A stretch of DNA of 64,000 nucleotides from Pokkaliibacter sp. MBI-7 (GTDB lineage: Bacteria > Pseudomonadota > Gammaproteobacteria > Pseudomonadales > Balneatricaceae): assembly GCF_029846635.1 (NCBI RefSeq), contig NZ_JARVTG010000001.1, positions 1,332,501 to 1,396,500 of the forward strand, in the 5' to 3' direction. Below the pieces are notes generated by a model. That model saw only the letters and a list, made by a program, of their open reading frames with translations. It did no database searches and was not told the origin of the DNA. Shown here piece by piece: positions 18,101-26,641 of the stretch (positions are counted from its first letter, which is position 1; every line of letters starts with the position of its first letter). The translations under genes were made by a program, and so were the position numbers.

Positions 18101-19120
18101 TTACTGCTTGGCCGCTGCAATCGCTGCATTCAGACCATCCAGGGTGTCCTGACCCAGCACGCTGGCCTGAGTCTGGATCACAGCAGCGGCTTTCTCGCGC
18201 ATCTTGGCCAGCTCTTCAGGTGCCACTTCGTTGATTTCCATGCCGTGCTCTTTCAGGAACGCCATAGCTTTAACGGACTGCTCACGGCTGTCCTTACGCT
18301 CGAAGTCACGTGAGTCCCTGGCTGCCTGCATCACGATGGCTTTTTCGTCATCGTTCAGCTTGTCCCAGAAGCTTTTCGACATCAGCACGATCCAAGGGCT
18401 GTAAACGTGCTGGGTCAGGCTCAGGTACTTCTGCACTTCATAGAACTTGGACGACTCGATGGTAGTCACAGGGTTTTCCTGACCATCAACCGCTTTGGTT
18501 TCCAGCGCGGTGAACAGCTCAGAGAAGGACATGGGAACGGCGTTGGCGCCCATGCTCTTGAACAGATCCAGATACATGGGGTTCTGCATCACACGCAGTT
18601 TCACGCCATCCATATCGCTCATCTTCTCGATGGGGCGCTTGGAGTTGGTCATGTTGCGGAAACCGTTCTCCCAGTACACCAAGCCGACCAGACCCTGTTC
18701 CTGCAGGTTGTCCAGCAGTTTCTGGCCGTAGGGGCCATCCAGTACCTTGTCAGCCTGCTCAGCACTGTCAAACAGGAAAGGCAGATCCCATACGCCCATG
18801 CGCTTGTCGATACCCACCAGCGTGGAGGTAGAACCGACCATCATTTCCTGCGCACCACCGATCAGGGCGTTCTGCATCTGGATATCGCTACCCAGTGCGG
18901 CACCACCGAAGGCCTTGACCTTGAACTTGCCGCCAGACAGCTCGTTCATGCGCTGAACGAAGTAGTCAGCCGCACGACCCTGCTTGCTGTCCTGATTCAG
19001 ACCGTAGCCGAAGCGGATCAGACGGGTGCTGATGTCAGCCGCGCTGGCGCTGACAGCAGATACGCCCAGAGCAAGGCCCAGAGCGGCGGCGGTGAGGGTT
19101 TTCAGCATCGTTTTTTTCAT
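18101..19120 (-). CDS. TRAP transporter substrate-binding protein (DctP family), probably for gluconate
   Basis: Periplasmic solute receptor of a tripartite ATP-independent transporter. The product is 339 residues from the ATG at 19120, which gives a clean signal peptide (MKKTMLKTLTAAALGLALG, cleavage after ASA). The DctP fold is shown by KLRVMQNPMYLDLFKSMGANAVPMSF, with the arginine that usually binds the ligand carboxylate (R in KLRVMQNP). Last gene of gntK-dctQ-dctM-dctP. The gluconokinase and GntR-type regulator next to it suggest gluconate or a close sugar acid as ligand; this is inference from context. Confidence 0.92.
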   Translation of the reverse strand: MKKTMLKTLTAAALGLALGVSAVSASAADISTRLIRFGYGLNQDSKQGRAADYFVQRMNELSGGKFKVKAFGGAALGSDIQMQNALIGGAQEMMVGSTSTLVGIDKRMGVWDLPFLFDSAEQADKVLDGPYGQKLLDNLQEQGLVGLVYWENGFRNMTNSKRPIEKMSDMDGVKLRVMQNPMYLDLFKSMGANAVPMSFSELFTALETKAVDGQENPVTTIESSKFYEVQKYLSLTQHVYSPWIVLMSKSFWDKLNDDEKAIVMQAARDSRDFERKDSREQSVKAMAFLKEHGMEINEVAPEELAKMREKAAAVIQTQASVLGQDTLDGLNAAIAAAKQ

Positions 19121-19239
19121 GGCTTTTGTTCTCTTTGTTGTGGTTATCCATACAACCTGATCACGCAACCGCAAGCAGGTTCTGACAGCGTGTGACGGTC
19201 GGGAGTGGCCGTAACCACCCCGGTGTTATGGTTTGACGT

Positions 19240-20514
19240 TTACAAAAAGCTGGCCGGCACCGTGACGATGCCCGGGAACACTACGAGCAGCACAATGATG
19301 GCCAGATAGACGAGCAGGAAAGGCATGACACCCTTCACGATGACTTCCATGGGCTGACGGGCCACACCGGAAACCACGCTCAATACCGTACCGATAGGCG
19401 GCGTGATCAGACCGACGCAACCTACCATCACAAACATGACGCCGAAGTAAATCGGATCGATCCCGGCCTTGATCACCAGCGGCATCAGTACCGGACCCAG
19501 AATCAGGATGGTCGGAGTCAGGTCCATCACCATGCCGATCAGCACCATGGCCAGCACAATGGTTGCCATCAGCAGGCGCGGGCTGTCCATCACCGGTGCC
19601 AGCAGGTCCACCAGCTCGGACGGCAGGTCAGCCAGCGTCACCATATAAGAAGACACGATGGCCGCGGCACAGAGGAACATCACCACGCTGGTGGTGCTGG
19701 CAGCACGTACAAACAGCGGTACCAGATCCTTGATACTCAGTTCGCGGTAGATCACCACGCTGACAAACAGGGCATAGGCCGCAGCCACTACCGCTGCTTC
19801 TGTCGGGGTAAAGATCCCACCGCGCAGACCACCGATGATGATCACCGGCATCAGCAGGGCCAGAATGCCGTCTTTGGCCGTGGCCATACGCTGCTTCATG
19901 CTCTGCCGTGGCTGTGGCTGCACGTCGATGGTCTTCATGCTCCAGCGCCATGCCAGTACCAGACCCAGCCCCATGATGATGCCGGGCACGATACCGGCCA
20001 TGAACAGATCACTGATCGACTGGTTGGTGGTCACCCCAAAAATGATGAAGGGCATGCTGGGCGGAATAATCGGCGCGATGATACCGCCCGAGGCGATCAG
20101 ACCGGCCGAGCGGCCTACCGGATAACCGTTGTCACGCATCATCGGCAGCAGCAGGGTGGCCAGTGCCGCGGTATCGGCAATGGCAGAACCGGACAGGCTG
20201 GCCAGAATCACCGAGGCGATAATGGCGACAAACCCCAGCCCACCACGACGATGGCCGACACAGCTGATCGCCAGATCGATAATGCGGCGGGAAATACCAC
20301 CGGCATTCATCACCTCACCGGCCAGTACAAAGAAAGGCACCGCCATCAGCGGGAAGCTGTCAGCACCACTGACCAGGTTTTGCGCCACCAGCTGGGCATC
20401 GAAGAAATCCAGATGCCACATCAGCACCACGCCGGTCATGATCAGGGCAAAGGCAATGGGCATCCCCAGAGCCATGAAGCCCATCAGGGCGACAAGGAAC
20501 AGACCCAGAGTCAT
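19240..20514 (-). CDS. TRAP transporter large permease (DctM family)
   Basis: Membrane subunit that carries out sodium-driven solute transport with DctQ and the receptor. The product is 424 residues with about 12 hydrophobic segments, normal for DctM. Recognisable stretches include SGSAIADTAALATLLLP, GGIIAPIIPPSMPFIIFG and VGCVGLITPPIGTVL. The start ATG overlaps the dctQ stop codon by one base, so the two are coupled. Confidence 0.95.
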   Translation of the reverse strand: MTLGLFLVALMGFMALGMPIAFALIMTGVVLMWHLDFFDAQLVAQNLVSGADSFPLMAVPFFVLAGEVMNAGGISRRIIDLAISCVGHRRGGLGFVAIIASVILASLSGSAIADTAALATLLLPMMRDNGYPVGRSAGLIASGGIIAPIIPPSMPFIIFGVTTNQSISDLFMAGIVPGIIMGLGLVLAWRWSMKTIDVQPQPRQSMKQRMATAKDGILALLMPVIIIGGLRGGIFTPTEAAVVAAAYALFVSVVIYRELSIKDLVPLFVRAASTTSVVMFLCAAAIVSSYMVTLADLPSELVDLLAPVMDSPRLLMATIVLAMVLIGMVMDLTPTILILGPVLMPLVIKAGIDPIYFGVMFVMVGCVGLITPPIGTVLSVVSGVARQPMEVIVKGVMPFLLVYLAIIVLLVVFPGIVTVPASFL

Positions 20515-21032
20515 TAATGCGTCTCCTCGTCAGCATGGAAGGGGTGGCTTTCACCGGGAATATAGGCCTTGCTACTGCCGGTCAGGGCGCGCACCAGATT
20601 GGCGAAGATATACAGCGCCATGCCCAGCGCAGCGACCAGACCTGCACCAGCCATCAGTGCCAGCGGATACTTCATCACGGTGGAGGTGATACGCCAGCCG
20701 ATCTGGTACTGATGCCAGCTGCCCTGCCAGAACAGCCACAGGGCATAGAGCATCAGCCCGTGGCTGACGATCATGCACAGCTTGCGCAGTGGTGCAGGAA
20801 GTGCCCGCTGGGCCAGATCAAAACCGATATGAATATGGCGCCCGGTGGCCAGCACCGCGCCGAGGAAAATCAGCCAGACGAACAGCAGACGGGAAAGCTC
20901 TTCCGACGCTGCAATGCCGGAACCAAACACATAACGCAGGATCACGTTGCCGAAAACCGCGACGAACATCACTGCCAGCGCGGCAGCCATCAGATACTCG
21001 ATCAGCTTTTCAACACGGTTGATGAGGGCTGT
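20514..21032 (-). CDS. TRAP transporter small permease (DctQ family)
   Basis: Small four-helix membrane partner of DctM. The product is 172 residues from the ATG at 21032 (MTALINRVEKLIEYLMAA), which has GAGGA about ten bases before it; an ATG at 21056 would add eight residues. Hydrophobic segments lie at about residues 15-35, 50-70, 90-110 and 130-150. The conserved RHIHIGFDL segment resembles the DctQ motif after the second helix. Confidence 0.9.
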   Translation of the reverse strand, partial: TALINRVEKLIEYLMAAALAVMFVAVFGNVILRYVFGSGIAASEELSRLLFVWLIFLGAVLATGRHIHIGFDLAQRALPAPLRKLCMIVSHGLMLYALWLFWQGSWHQYQIGWRITSTVMKYPLALMAGAGLVAALGMALYIFANLVRALTGSSKAYIPGESHPFHADEETH

Positions 21033-21112
21033 CATCTTATCTTTATCCTCATTCATTCACTCATTCGGCCGCAGCGGCGCTTGCCGGTGCGGGCGTCAGG
21101 ACAACAAGTGAC

Positions 21113-21616
21113 TCAGAGACTGAGCTTTGCCATGGCATCACTCACCAGGTCATCCGGGCTCTGGCGCACGTCACAGACGGCCACACCCGGCTCCTCCAAT
21201 GGCTCTTCCAGTGTGCCAAACTGACTGTCGAGCAGAGACGTCGGCATGAAATGCCCCTGCCGCGCAGCCATCCGTTGCTTGATAGTGTCGTAGCTACCCT
21301 GCAGATAGACAAACTGCAGGGATGCACATCCCGACCGTAACTGGTCGCGATAAATACCTTTCAGAGACGAACATGACAGCACCAGCCCCGTTCCCTGACG
21401 GTCAGCCGCCGCCAGCTTGTCAGCCAGCAGTGCCAGCCAGTCATGGCGGTCTTCATCTGTCAGGGGGATACCCTGGCTCATCTTGTCGACGTTGCACTGG
21501 GGGTGATAGGCATCCCCTTCGACGAAAGACAAACCCAGGCGGTCGGCCAGCCGTTGCCCAATCAGGCTTTTGCCGCAGCCAGACACGCCCATCACGACAA
21601 TCACAGGGTGCTTCAT
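21113..21616 (-). CDS. gntK: Gluconokinase
   Basis: Phosphorylates gluconate to 6-phosphogluconate, feeding the Entner-Doudoroff and pentose phosphate routes. The product is 167 residues. The P-loop is GVSGCGKS at residues 10-17, followed by the family segment FVEGDAYHP. The start ATG at 21616 is preferred over longer frames because the product then begins MKHPVIVVMGVSGCGKS. That start codon lies inside a 16-bp palindromic operator. First gene of the TRAP operon; because TRAP systems import the free acid, the kinase supplies the first metabolic step. Confidence 0.95.
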   Translation of the reverse strand: MKHPVIVVMGVSGCGKSLIGQRLADRLGLSFVEGDAYHPQCNVDKMSQGIPLTDEDRHDWLALLADKLAAADRQGTGLVLSCSSLKGIYRDQLRSGCASLQFVYLQGSYDTIKQRMAARQGHFMPTSLLDSQFGTLEEPLEEPGVAVCDVRQSPDDLVSDAMAKLSL

Positions 21617-21630
21617 GTTAGCGCTAACAT
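21615..21630. promoter_or_regulatory. GntR-type operator O1, overlapping the gntK start
   Basis: Perfect palindrome ATGTTAGCGCTAACAT. It has the central CG step and ATGTTA arms of LacI-family gluconate operators (GntR/IdnR type). Position over the ribosome site and start codon of gntK fits repression. Confidence 0.8.
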
Positions 21631-21791
21631 CCTTCTTGCTAAAAAATCGGCAAGGGTTTAGATTGCCGTGCGACTGGGAAGCCAGTGTCATAAAAGCCAC
21701 GAACCACGCGGCTCAGCCTGCGCTGAGGAGCGTTTATCAAGGGCGCTTCCCGGGGTTTCCACCTTAGTTGTTTTTGGTTGGATAGGCGCCA

Positions 21792-21807
21792 ATGTTAGCG
21801 GTAACAT
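21792..21807. promoter_or_regulatory. GntR-type operator O2
   Basis: ATGTTAGCGGTAACAT, differing from O1 at one position. Its centre is 177 bases from that of O1, in the divergent gntK/gntR intergenic region, so looping between the two sites by a LacI-family dimer or tetramer is possible. Confidence 0.8.
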
Positions 21808-22142
21808 GGCGGCTGTCAAGCCTACTTTTTGTGCAATACCAACAAGGGCTGCCTTCTTCGCACAATAATGATGCAGCTACGACGGCCAGCGAATGAAGGA
21901 TTTGCATTTCCCCGGCACGTTGCTGCACGCCGGGGTAAGATGTCGCCTGACACAGCTCGTGATATTCAGGCCCGGCAGAGGACAACGCCCCGGGTGTTTC
22001 AGCAACGGCACTGCAACAAGAAAAATTATCATCTGCGCAGCTCGCCAATCATGACTACCCTGCCGTCTGATCACCCTGCCTGATCAGACCTGCCAGTACG
22101 GCAGCCGCCGCCGGGTAAGCCAGCAAGGACCGGACAATAACC
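21808..22142. promoter_or_regulatory. Divergent gntK / gntR intergenic region
   Basis: Beyond the two operators this 335-base stretch contains no gene I can support; short open frames on both strands lack recognisable products. It should hold the gntR promoter. Confidence 0.5.
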
Positions 22143-23171
22143 ATGAAAACACCGGCAAGAGCCAAACGCAGTGCGGTTGGCAAAGTCACCCTCAATGATG
22201 TGGCCGAACGCGTAGGCGTCAGTGCCATTACCATCTCCCGCGCCCTGCGCACACCGGAAAAGGTCTCGGAAGTCCTCCGTCAGCGTATCGATGAAGCCGT
22301 GCAGGAGCTGGGCTATCGCCCGAACTACGCGGCCCGCGCCCTGGCTTCAGCACGCTCGCACACGGTAGTGGTACTGGTGCCGTCGCTGTCCAACGAGGTC
22401 TTTGTCGACACCCTCACCGGCATCTACGAGACCCTGCACCCACGCGGTTATCAGGTGCTGATCGGCAACTCGCGCTACTCAAAGGAAGAGGAAGAACGCC
22501 TGCTGTCGGCCTATCTGACCCACAACCCTGACGGCATTCTGGTCACCGGCTTTGAACATACCGCTGAAGTCGAGCGCCTGCTGGCCAACGCTGGCTGCCC
22601 GGTGGTGTACATGATGGAAATGGATGAACAGGGTCAGCGCCCCTGCGTCGGCTTCTCCCAGTACGAATGCGGGCTGGCCATGACCAACTACCTGCTGCAG
22701 CGCGGCTATCAGCGCATTGGTTTTATGGCAGTGCAGGGTGACTCGCGCGTACTGAAACGCTGGCAGGGCTATCAGGACAGTCTCAAGCAGGCTGGTCGCT
22801 ACGACCCCCGCCGTGAGCATTACGTGCCGGATTCTTCCAGTGTTGGCCTCGGCGCCGAACTGCTGGCACAGATGCTGGAACAGGCGCCCGATCTGGATGC
22901 CGTATTCTGCTGTAACGATGACCTGGCGCAGGGCGCCCTGTTTTACTGCCAGCGCCACGGCATCCGGGTGCCTGAGCAGCTGGCCATTGTCGGCTTCAAC
23001 GATCTGGCTGCCTCTGCTTGGACGGTGCCCTCGCTGACCAGCATCGCCACCCCGCGTTATGCCATCGGCAAACGTGCTGCCGAGCTGTTCCTGCAGCTGG
23101 CCGAAGGGCAAACACCCGAGCAGACCGCCTTTGACCTCGGCTTTGAGCTGGTCGCCAGAGAAAGTGCCTGA
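22143..23171 (+). CDS. gntR: LacI-family regulator, GntR type (gluconate operon repressor)
   Basis: The product is 342 residues: a LacI helix-turn-helix (VTLNDVAERVGVSAITISRALRTPEKVS) near residues 15-42, the hinge segment PNYAARALASARS and a periplasmic-binding-like effector domain. ISRALR in the recognition helix region is usual in GntR/IdnR-type LacI proteins. It is divergent from gntK and two matching operators lie between, so I assign control of the gluconate TRAP operon. The effector is probably gluconate or 6-phosphogluconate. Confidence 0.92.
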   Translation: MKTPARAKRSAVGKVTLNDVAERVGVSAITISRALRTPEKVSEVLRQRIDEAVQELGYRPNYAARALASARSHTVVVLVPSLSNEVFVDTLTGIYETLHPRGYQVLIGNSRYSKEEEERLLSAYLTHNPDGILVTGFEHTAEVERLLANAGCPVVYMMEMDEQGQRPCVGFSQYECGLAMTNYLLQRGYQRIGFMAVQGDSRVLKRWQGYQDSLKQAGRYDPRREHYVPDSSSVGLGAELLAQMLEQAPDLDAVFCCNDDLAQGALFYCQRHGIRVPEQLAIVGFNDLAASAWTVPSLTSIATPRYAIGKRAAELFLQLAEGQTPEQTAFDLGFELVARESA

Positions 23172-23274
23172 GCGGCCTTAAGCCGCCGTTCACCCGTCTC
23201 GCGTTACCGAACACCACCCGTCATCACCGACTTCCTTACCAGCACCACTTTACCGGGACGGCCGCGGGCTGTTT

Positions 23275-23306
23275 CGGTTGCAGGCGCTGCCTCTGCAGCC
23301 GTTTTT
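23275..23306 (+). terminator. gntR terminator
   Basis: CGGTTGCAG and CTGCAGCCG form a 9-bp stem (one G-T pair) with a 9-nt loop, followed by TTTTTC. It lies about 100 bases after the gntR stop. Confidence 0.8.
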
Positions 23307-23360
23307 CATATCTCAATCACTCTTTTTACCCACTAACTCTGGCTCACAAAAAATTCTTAT

Positions 23361-23444
23361 CAGGAAAAATAAATTCCTCAAAAGACTGGACGCTTGGCGC
23401 CTTCTTCGCTTATAAAATCCCTCACCAGGAAAACAATATTCCTG
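23361..23444. promoter_or_regulatory. Pair of AGGAA-N7-TTCCT palindromes upstream of purU
   Basis: Two copies of CAGGAA-N7-TTCCT lie at 23361-23378 and 23426-23444, 65 bases apart (about six helical turns), with A/T-only or nearly A/T-only spacers. They precede the purU-folD-sox operon in an AT-rich stretch unlike the coding sequence. An IclR-family regulator is encoded at the operon's end and is the obvious candidate to bind here; this is inference. Confidence 0.55.
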
Positions 23445-23545
23445 AAGTTAAAAATTCTTCATATCTGAAGAGTGCTTTTACCAGTGTTAAACATCACCCC
23501 ATAACCCCGCCCTGCGCCAGCTGCCCACTGACCCGAGGACTCGTT

Positions 23546-24412
23546 ATGCAACACGCACAGAATCAATACGTTATAAAAATCAGCTGCCCGGCTACGTCCG
23601 GTATTGTCGCCGCTGTGGCGTCTTACCTGGCCGACCAGGGTTGCTATATCAGTGAGATGGCGCAGTACGATGACGAGGGTAACGGTCGCTTCTTCATGCG
23701 GGCAGTGTTTCGCTTCAACAGCGATGCCAGCGCCGATCTGGCCAGCGTCGAGCAGGGCTTTGAGGATGTTGCGGCAAAATTCGATATGGAATGGCAACTG
23801 TTCAGCACCGCCAAACCCATGAAAGTACTGATCATGGTCAGCAAGTACGATCACTGCTTGTCTGATCTGCTCTACCGCTTCCACAAGGGCGAGATGGACA
23901 TGGAAATCGTCGCCGTGGTCTCCAACCATCTTGATCTGCGACCGATGGCCGAGCGCGAAGGCATCCGCTTTATCTATCTGCCCGTCACCAAGGACAGCAA
24001 GGCCCGTCAGGAAGCAGAACTGCTGCGCCTGATCGATGAAACCGGCGCCGAGCTGATCGTACTGGCGCGCTATATGCAGATTCTGTCCGACGATCTGTGC
24101 AAGCAGCTGGAAGGACGCGCCATCAACATTCACCACTCATTCCTGCCCGGTTTCAAAGGAGCCAAGCCTTACCATCAGGCCTTTGAGCGCGGCGTAAAAC
24201 TGATCGGTGCCACAGCGCACTATGTCACTTCCGATCTGGACGAAGGCCCCATCATCGAGCAGGAAGTACAGCGCGTTGACCATTCCTACCAGCCGGATGA
24301 TCTGGTCGCTGTAGGCCGCGATACCGAAACCGTGGCGCTGTCGAAGGCGGTCAAATACCACCTTGAGCACCGCGTCTTCCTCAATCAGGACAAAACGGTG
24401 ATCTTCCGATGA
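23546..24412 (+). CDS. purU: Formyltetrahydrofolate deformylase
   Basis: Hydrolyses 10-formyl-THF to formate and THF. The product is 288 residues: an N-terminal ACT domain (about 1-85) and a formyltransferase-like catalytic domain. Catalytic segments are NIHHSFLPGFKGAKPYHQAF and the aspartate in GATAHYVTSDLDEGPIIEQ. Start ATG 23546 has GAGGA upstream. Paralogues beside sarcosine oxidase genes recycle folate loaded with one-carbon units by demethylation. Its last four bases overlap folD (ATGA). Confidence 0.96.
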   Translation: MQHAQNQYVIKISCPATSGIVAAVASYLADQGCYISEMAQYDDEGNGRFFMRAVFRFNSDASADLASVEQGFEDVAAKFDMEWQLFSTAKPMKVLIMVSKYDHCLSDLLYRFHKGEMDMEIVAVVSNHLDLRPMAEREGIRFIYLPVTKDSKARQEAELLRLIDETGAELIVLARYMQILSDDLCKQLEGRAINIHHSFLPGFKGAKPYHQAFERGVKLIGATAHYVTSDLDEGPIIEQEVQRVDHSYQPDDLVAVGRDTETVALSKAVKYHLEHRVFLNQDKTVIFR

Positions 24413-25359
24413 GCGGGCTCAGCCAAACGCTGCCCGGCGCCCGGCTGATCGACGGCAAGGCCGCGGCGGCGCAGGTGCTGGCAGAAGTACGTGCCGATGT
24501 GCTCGCCCTGCAGGCACAACAGCTGACGCCTGGTCTGGCGGTGGTGCTGGTCGGCGAAGATCCGGCCAGCCATGTCTATGTGCGCAACAAGGTGCTGCGC
24601 GCCAACGAAGTCGGCATCAACTCCTTTGAGTACCGCCTGCTGGCGGACAGCAGTGAGCAGGAGGTGCTGGATCTGGTGCAGCAGCTCAATCAGGAAGCAC
24701 AGGTCAACGGCATTCTGGTACAGCTGCCCCTGCCTGCGCATATCGACGAAAACAAAGTGCTGCAGGCCATCGACCCGCGCAAGGATGTCGATGGTTTTCA
24801 CAGCGAAAACGTTGGTGGCCTGAGTCAGGGCCGTGAGGTACTGACGCCTTGCACCCCAGCGGGCTGCATGCGTCTGCTGCACGACCACTGCGGCGACCTG
24901 TCCGGCAGGCACGCGGTGGTGGTCGGCCGCTCCAATATTGTCGGCAAACCCATGGCCGCTCTGCTGCTGCAGGCCCACTGCAGCGTCACCGTACTGCACT
25001 CCCGCAGCGTCAATGCCGCCGCCCTGTGCCGTCAGGCTGATATTGTCGTCGCCGCCGTCGGCCGCCCGCGCATGATCGGTGCCGACTGGCTCAAGCCCGG
25101 CGCGGTGGTGATTGATATCGGTATCAACCGCATTGAAGAAGATGGCCGTTCACGGCTGGTCGGTGATGTCGACTTCGACAGCGCCGTGCAGGTTGCCGCT
25201 GCCATCACCCCCGTCCCCGGCGGCGTCGGGCCGATGACCATTGCCATGCTGATGCGCAATACCGTCACCGCCACCCTGCTGCAACAGGGGCTGGCGCCTG
25301 ATCATTTATCCCGTCATTCGCTTTCACCCGCACCAACAGCCGGACAGACCGGCGCGTGA
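24409..25359 (+). CDS. folD: Methylenetetrahydrofolate dehydrogenase / methenyl-THF cyclohydrolase
   Basis: Bifunctional enzyme converting 5,10-methylene-THF to 10-formyl-THF. The product is 316 residues, longer than the common 285-300 because of a C-terminal tail (HLSRHSLSPAPTAGQTGA). Motifs present: GILVQLPLPAHID, TPCTPAGCMRLL and VVGRSNIVGKPMAALLL, with the Rossmann nucleotide site in the last. As part of this operon it probably serves oxidative demethylation, linking the oxidase product methylene-THF to PurU. Confidence 0.96.
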   Translation: MSGLSQTLPGARLIDGKAAAAQVLAEVRADVLALQAQQLTPGLAVVLVGEDPASHVYVRNKVLRANEVGINSFEYRLLADSSEQEVLDLVQQLNQEAQVNGILVQLPLPAHIDENKVLQAIDPRKDVDGFHSENVGGLSQGREVLTPCTPAGCMRLLHDHCGDLSGRHAVVVGRSNIVGKPMAALLLQAHCSVTVLHSRSVNAAALCRQADIVVAAVGRPRMIGADWLKPGAVVIDIGINRIEEDGRSRLVGDVDFDSAVQVAAAITPVPGGVGPMTIAMLMRNTVTATLLQQGLAPDHLSRHSLSPAPTAGQTGA

Positions 25360-25369
25360 GGATGCCAAG

Positions 25370-26611
25370 ATGCCTTTTAGTCTCCTGAAATACGGCCTGT
25401 CCTCGGAGTATCCGGCAGAAGTGGATCTGCCGGCACCGAAGGAACTCAAGCCCAGTTACGATGTGGTCATCATCGGCGGGGGCGGCCATGCGCTGGCGAC
25501 CGCCTATTACCTGTCGAAGTACCACGGGGTGACCAATATCGCGGTGCTGGAAAAGGCCTATCTCGGGGGCGGCAACACCGCACGCAACACCGCCGTTATC
25601 CGCTCCAACTATCTGACCTCGGAAGGGGTGCGCTTCTACGCCGAGTCGGTAAAGCTGTTCCGTGATCTGTCCAACGAGTTCGACTTCAACATCATGTATT
25701 CCGAGCGAGGTCAGCTCACGCTGGCCCATACCGATGCTACGGTGCGGGCCTTCCGCCAGCGGGCCGAGGTCAACAAGCACTTCGGTGGCCGTACCGAGAT
25801 GATCGACCGTCAGCAGATCAGGGAGCTGGTGCCGACCCTCAATCTCGACCCCGGTCATCTGCCGGTGCTGGCCGGGCTGTGGCATATCGACGGTGCCACC
25901 GCCCGTCATGATGCCGTGGCCTGGGGCTATGCCAAGCAGGCGGCCAAACGCGGCGTGGAGATCCATCAGCTGACCGAAGTGCAGGACTTTGTGGTGGAGA
26001 ACAACCGCGTCACCGCCATCAGGACCAACCGCGGCACCGTCCGCTGTGGCTGTGCAGTGCAGGCGGTGGCCGGCTCCAGCTCGCTGCTGCTGAACAAACT
26101 CGGCATTCGCGCGCCCATCCATACCTACCCGCTGCAGGCCATGGTGACCCAGCCATTCAAGCCCTTCCTTGATCCGCTGGTCAGCTCCTCGGCCCTGCAT
26201 TGCTACGTGCAGCAGACCAGCCGCGGTGAAATCGTCATCGGTGGCGGCTCTGACCCCTACCCGCTGTACAACACCCGCTCCACCCTTGATCTCAAGGAAA
26301 GCCTGCTGGCCCATGCCATCGAAATGTTCCCCTTCATGGCCAATGCCAAACTGATGCGGCAATGGGCCGGTATCACCGACATGACCCCGGACTACAGCCC
26401 GATCATGGGCCTGTCACCACTGGACAACTATTACCTCGACGCAGGCTGGGGCACCTGGGGCTTCAAGGCCACGCCCATCTGCGGCAAAACCATGGCCGAG
26501 CTGATCGCCAGTGGCGGCAAGGTGCCGGAGCTGATTGCGCCCTTCAGTCTGGCGCGCTTCTCCACCTTCCAGCAGGTCAATGAAATGGGCGCGACAGCCG
26601 CCAGCCACTGA
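25370..26611 (+). CDS. soxB: Sarcosine oxidase beta subunit family protein
   Basis: The product is 413 residues with an N-terminal FAD-binding dinucleotide fold (YDVVIIGGGGHALATAYYLSKY). In heterotetrameric sarcosine oxidase this subunit carries non-covalent FAD and a covalently bound FMN; the sequence RHDAVAWGYA (H180) matches the region of the flavin-linking histidine. It oxidises an N-methyl group. GAGGATGCCAAG precedes the ATG. Followed by soxD, soxA and soxG in the canonical BDAG order. Whether the substrate is sarcosine or another N-methyl amino acid is not decided by sequence. Confidence 0.93.
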   Translation: MPFSLLKYGLSSEYPAEVDLPAPKELKPSYDVVIIGGGGHALATAYYLSKYHGVTNIAVLEKAYLGGGNTARNTAVIRSNYLTSEGVRFYAESVKLFRDLSNEFDFNIMYSERGQLTLAHTDATVRAFRQRAEVNKHFGGRTEMIDRQQIRELVPTLNLDPGHLPVLAGLWHIDGATARHDAVAWGYAKQAAKRGVEIHQLTEVQDFVVENNRVTAIRTNRGTVRCGCAVQAVAGSSSLLLNKLGIRAPIHTYPLQAMVTQPFKPFLDPLVSSSALHCYVQQTSRGEIVIGGGSDPYPLYNTRSTLDLKESLLAHAIEMFPFMANAKLMRQWAGITDMTPDYSPIMGLSPLDNYYLDAGWGTWGFKATPICGKTMAELIASGGKVPELIAPFSLARFSTFQQVNEMGATAASH

Positions 26612-26641
26612 CAACCGGCTCACGATCCAAGGGGAACGAAC

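Noticed and set aside
18407..19195. 262-codon plus-strand open frame opposite dctP
   Set aside because: Antisense to a clear TRAP receptor gene; its translation has no recognisable domain and no ribosome site.
21764..22083. Overlapping short open frames on both strands between gntK and gntR
   Set aside because: They lie in a divergent promoter region with operators; no motif or ribosome site supports either.
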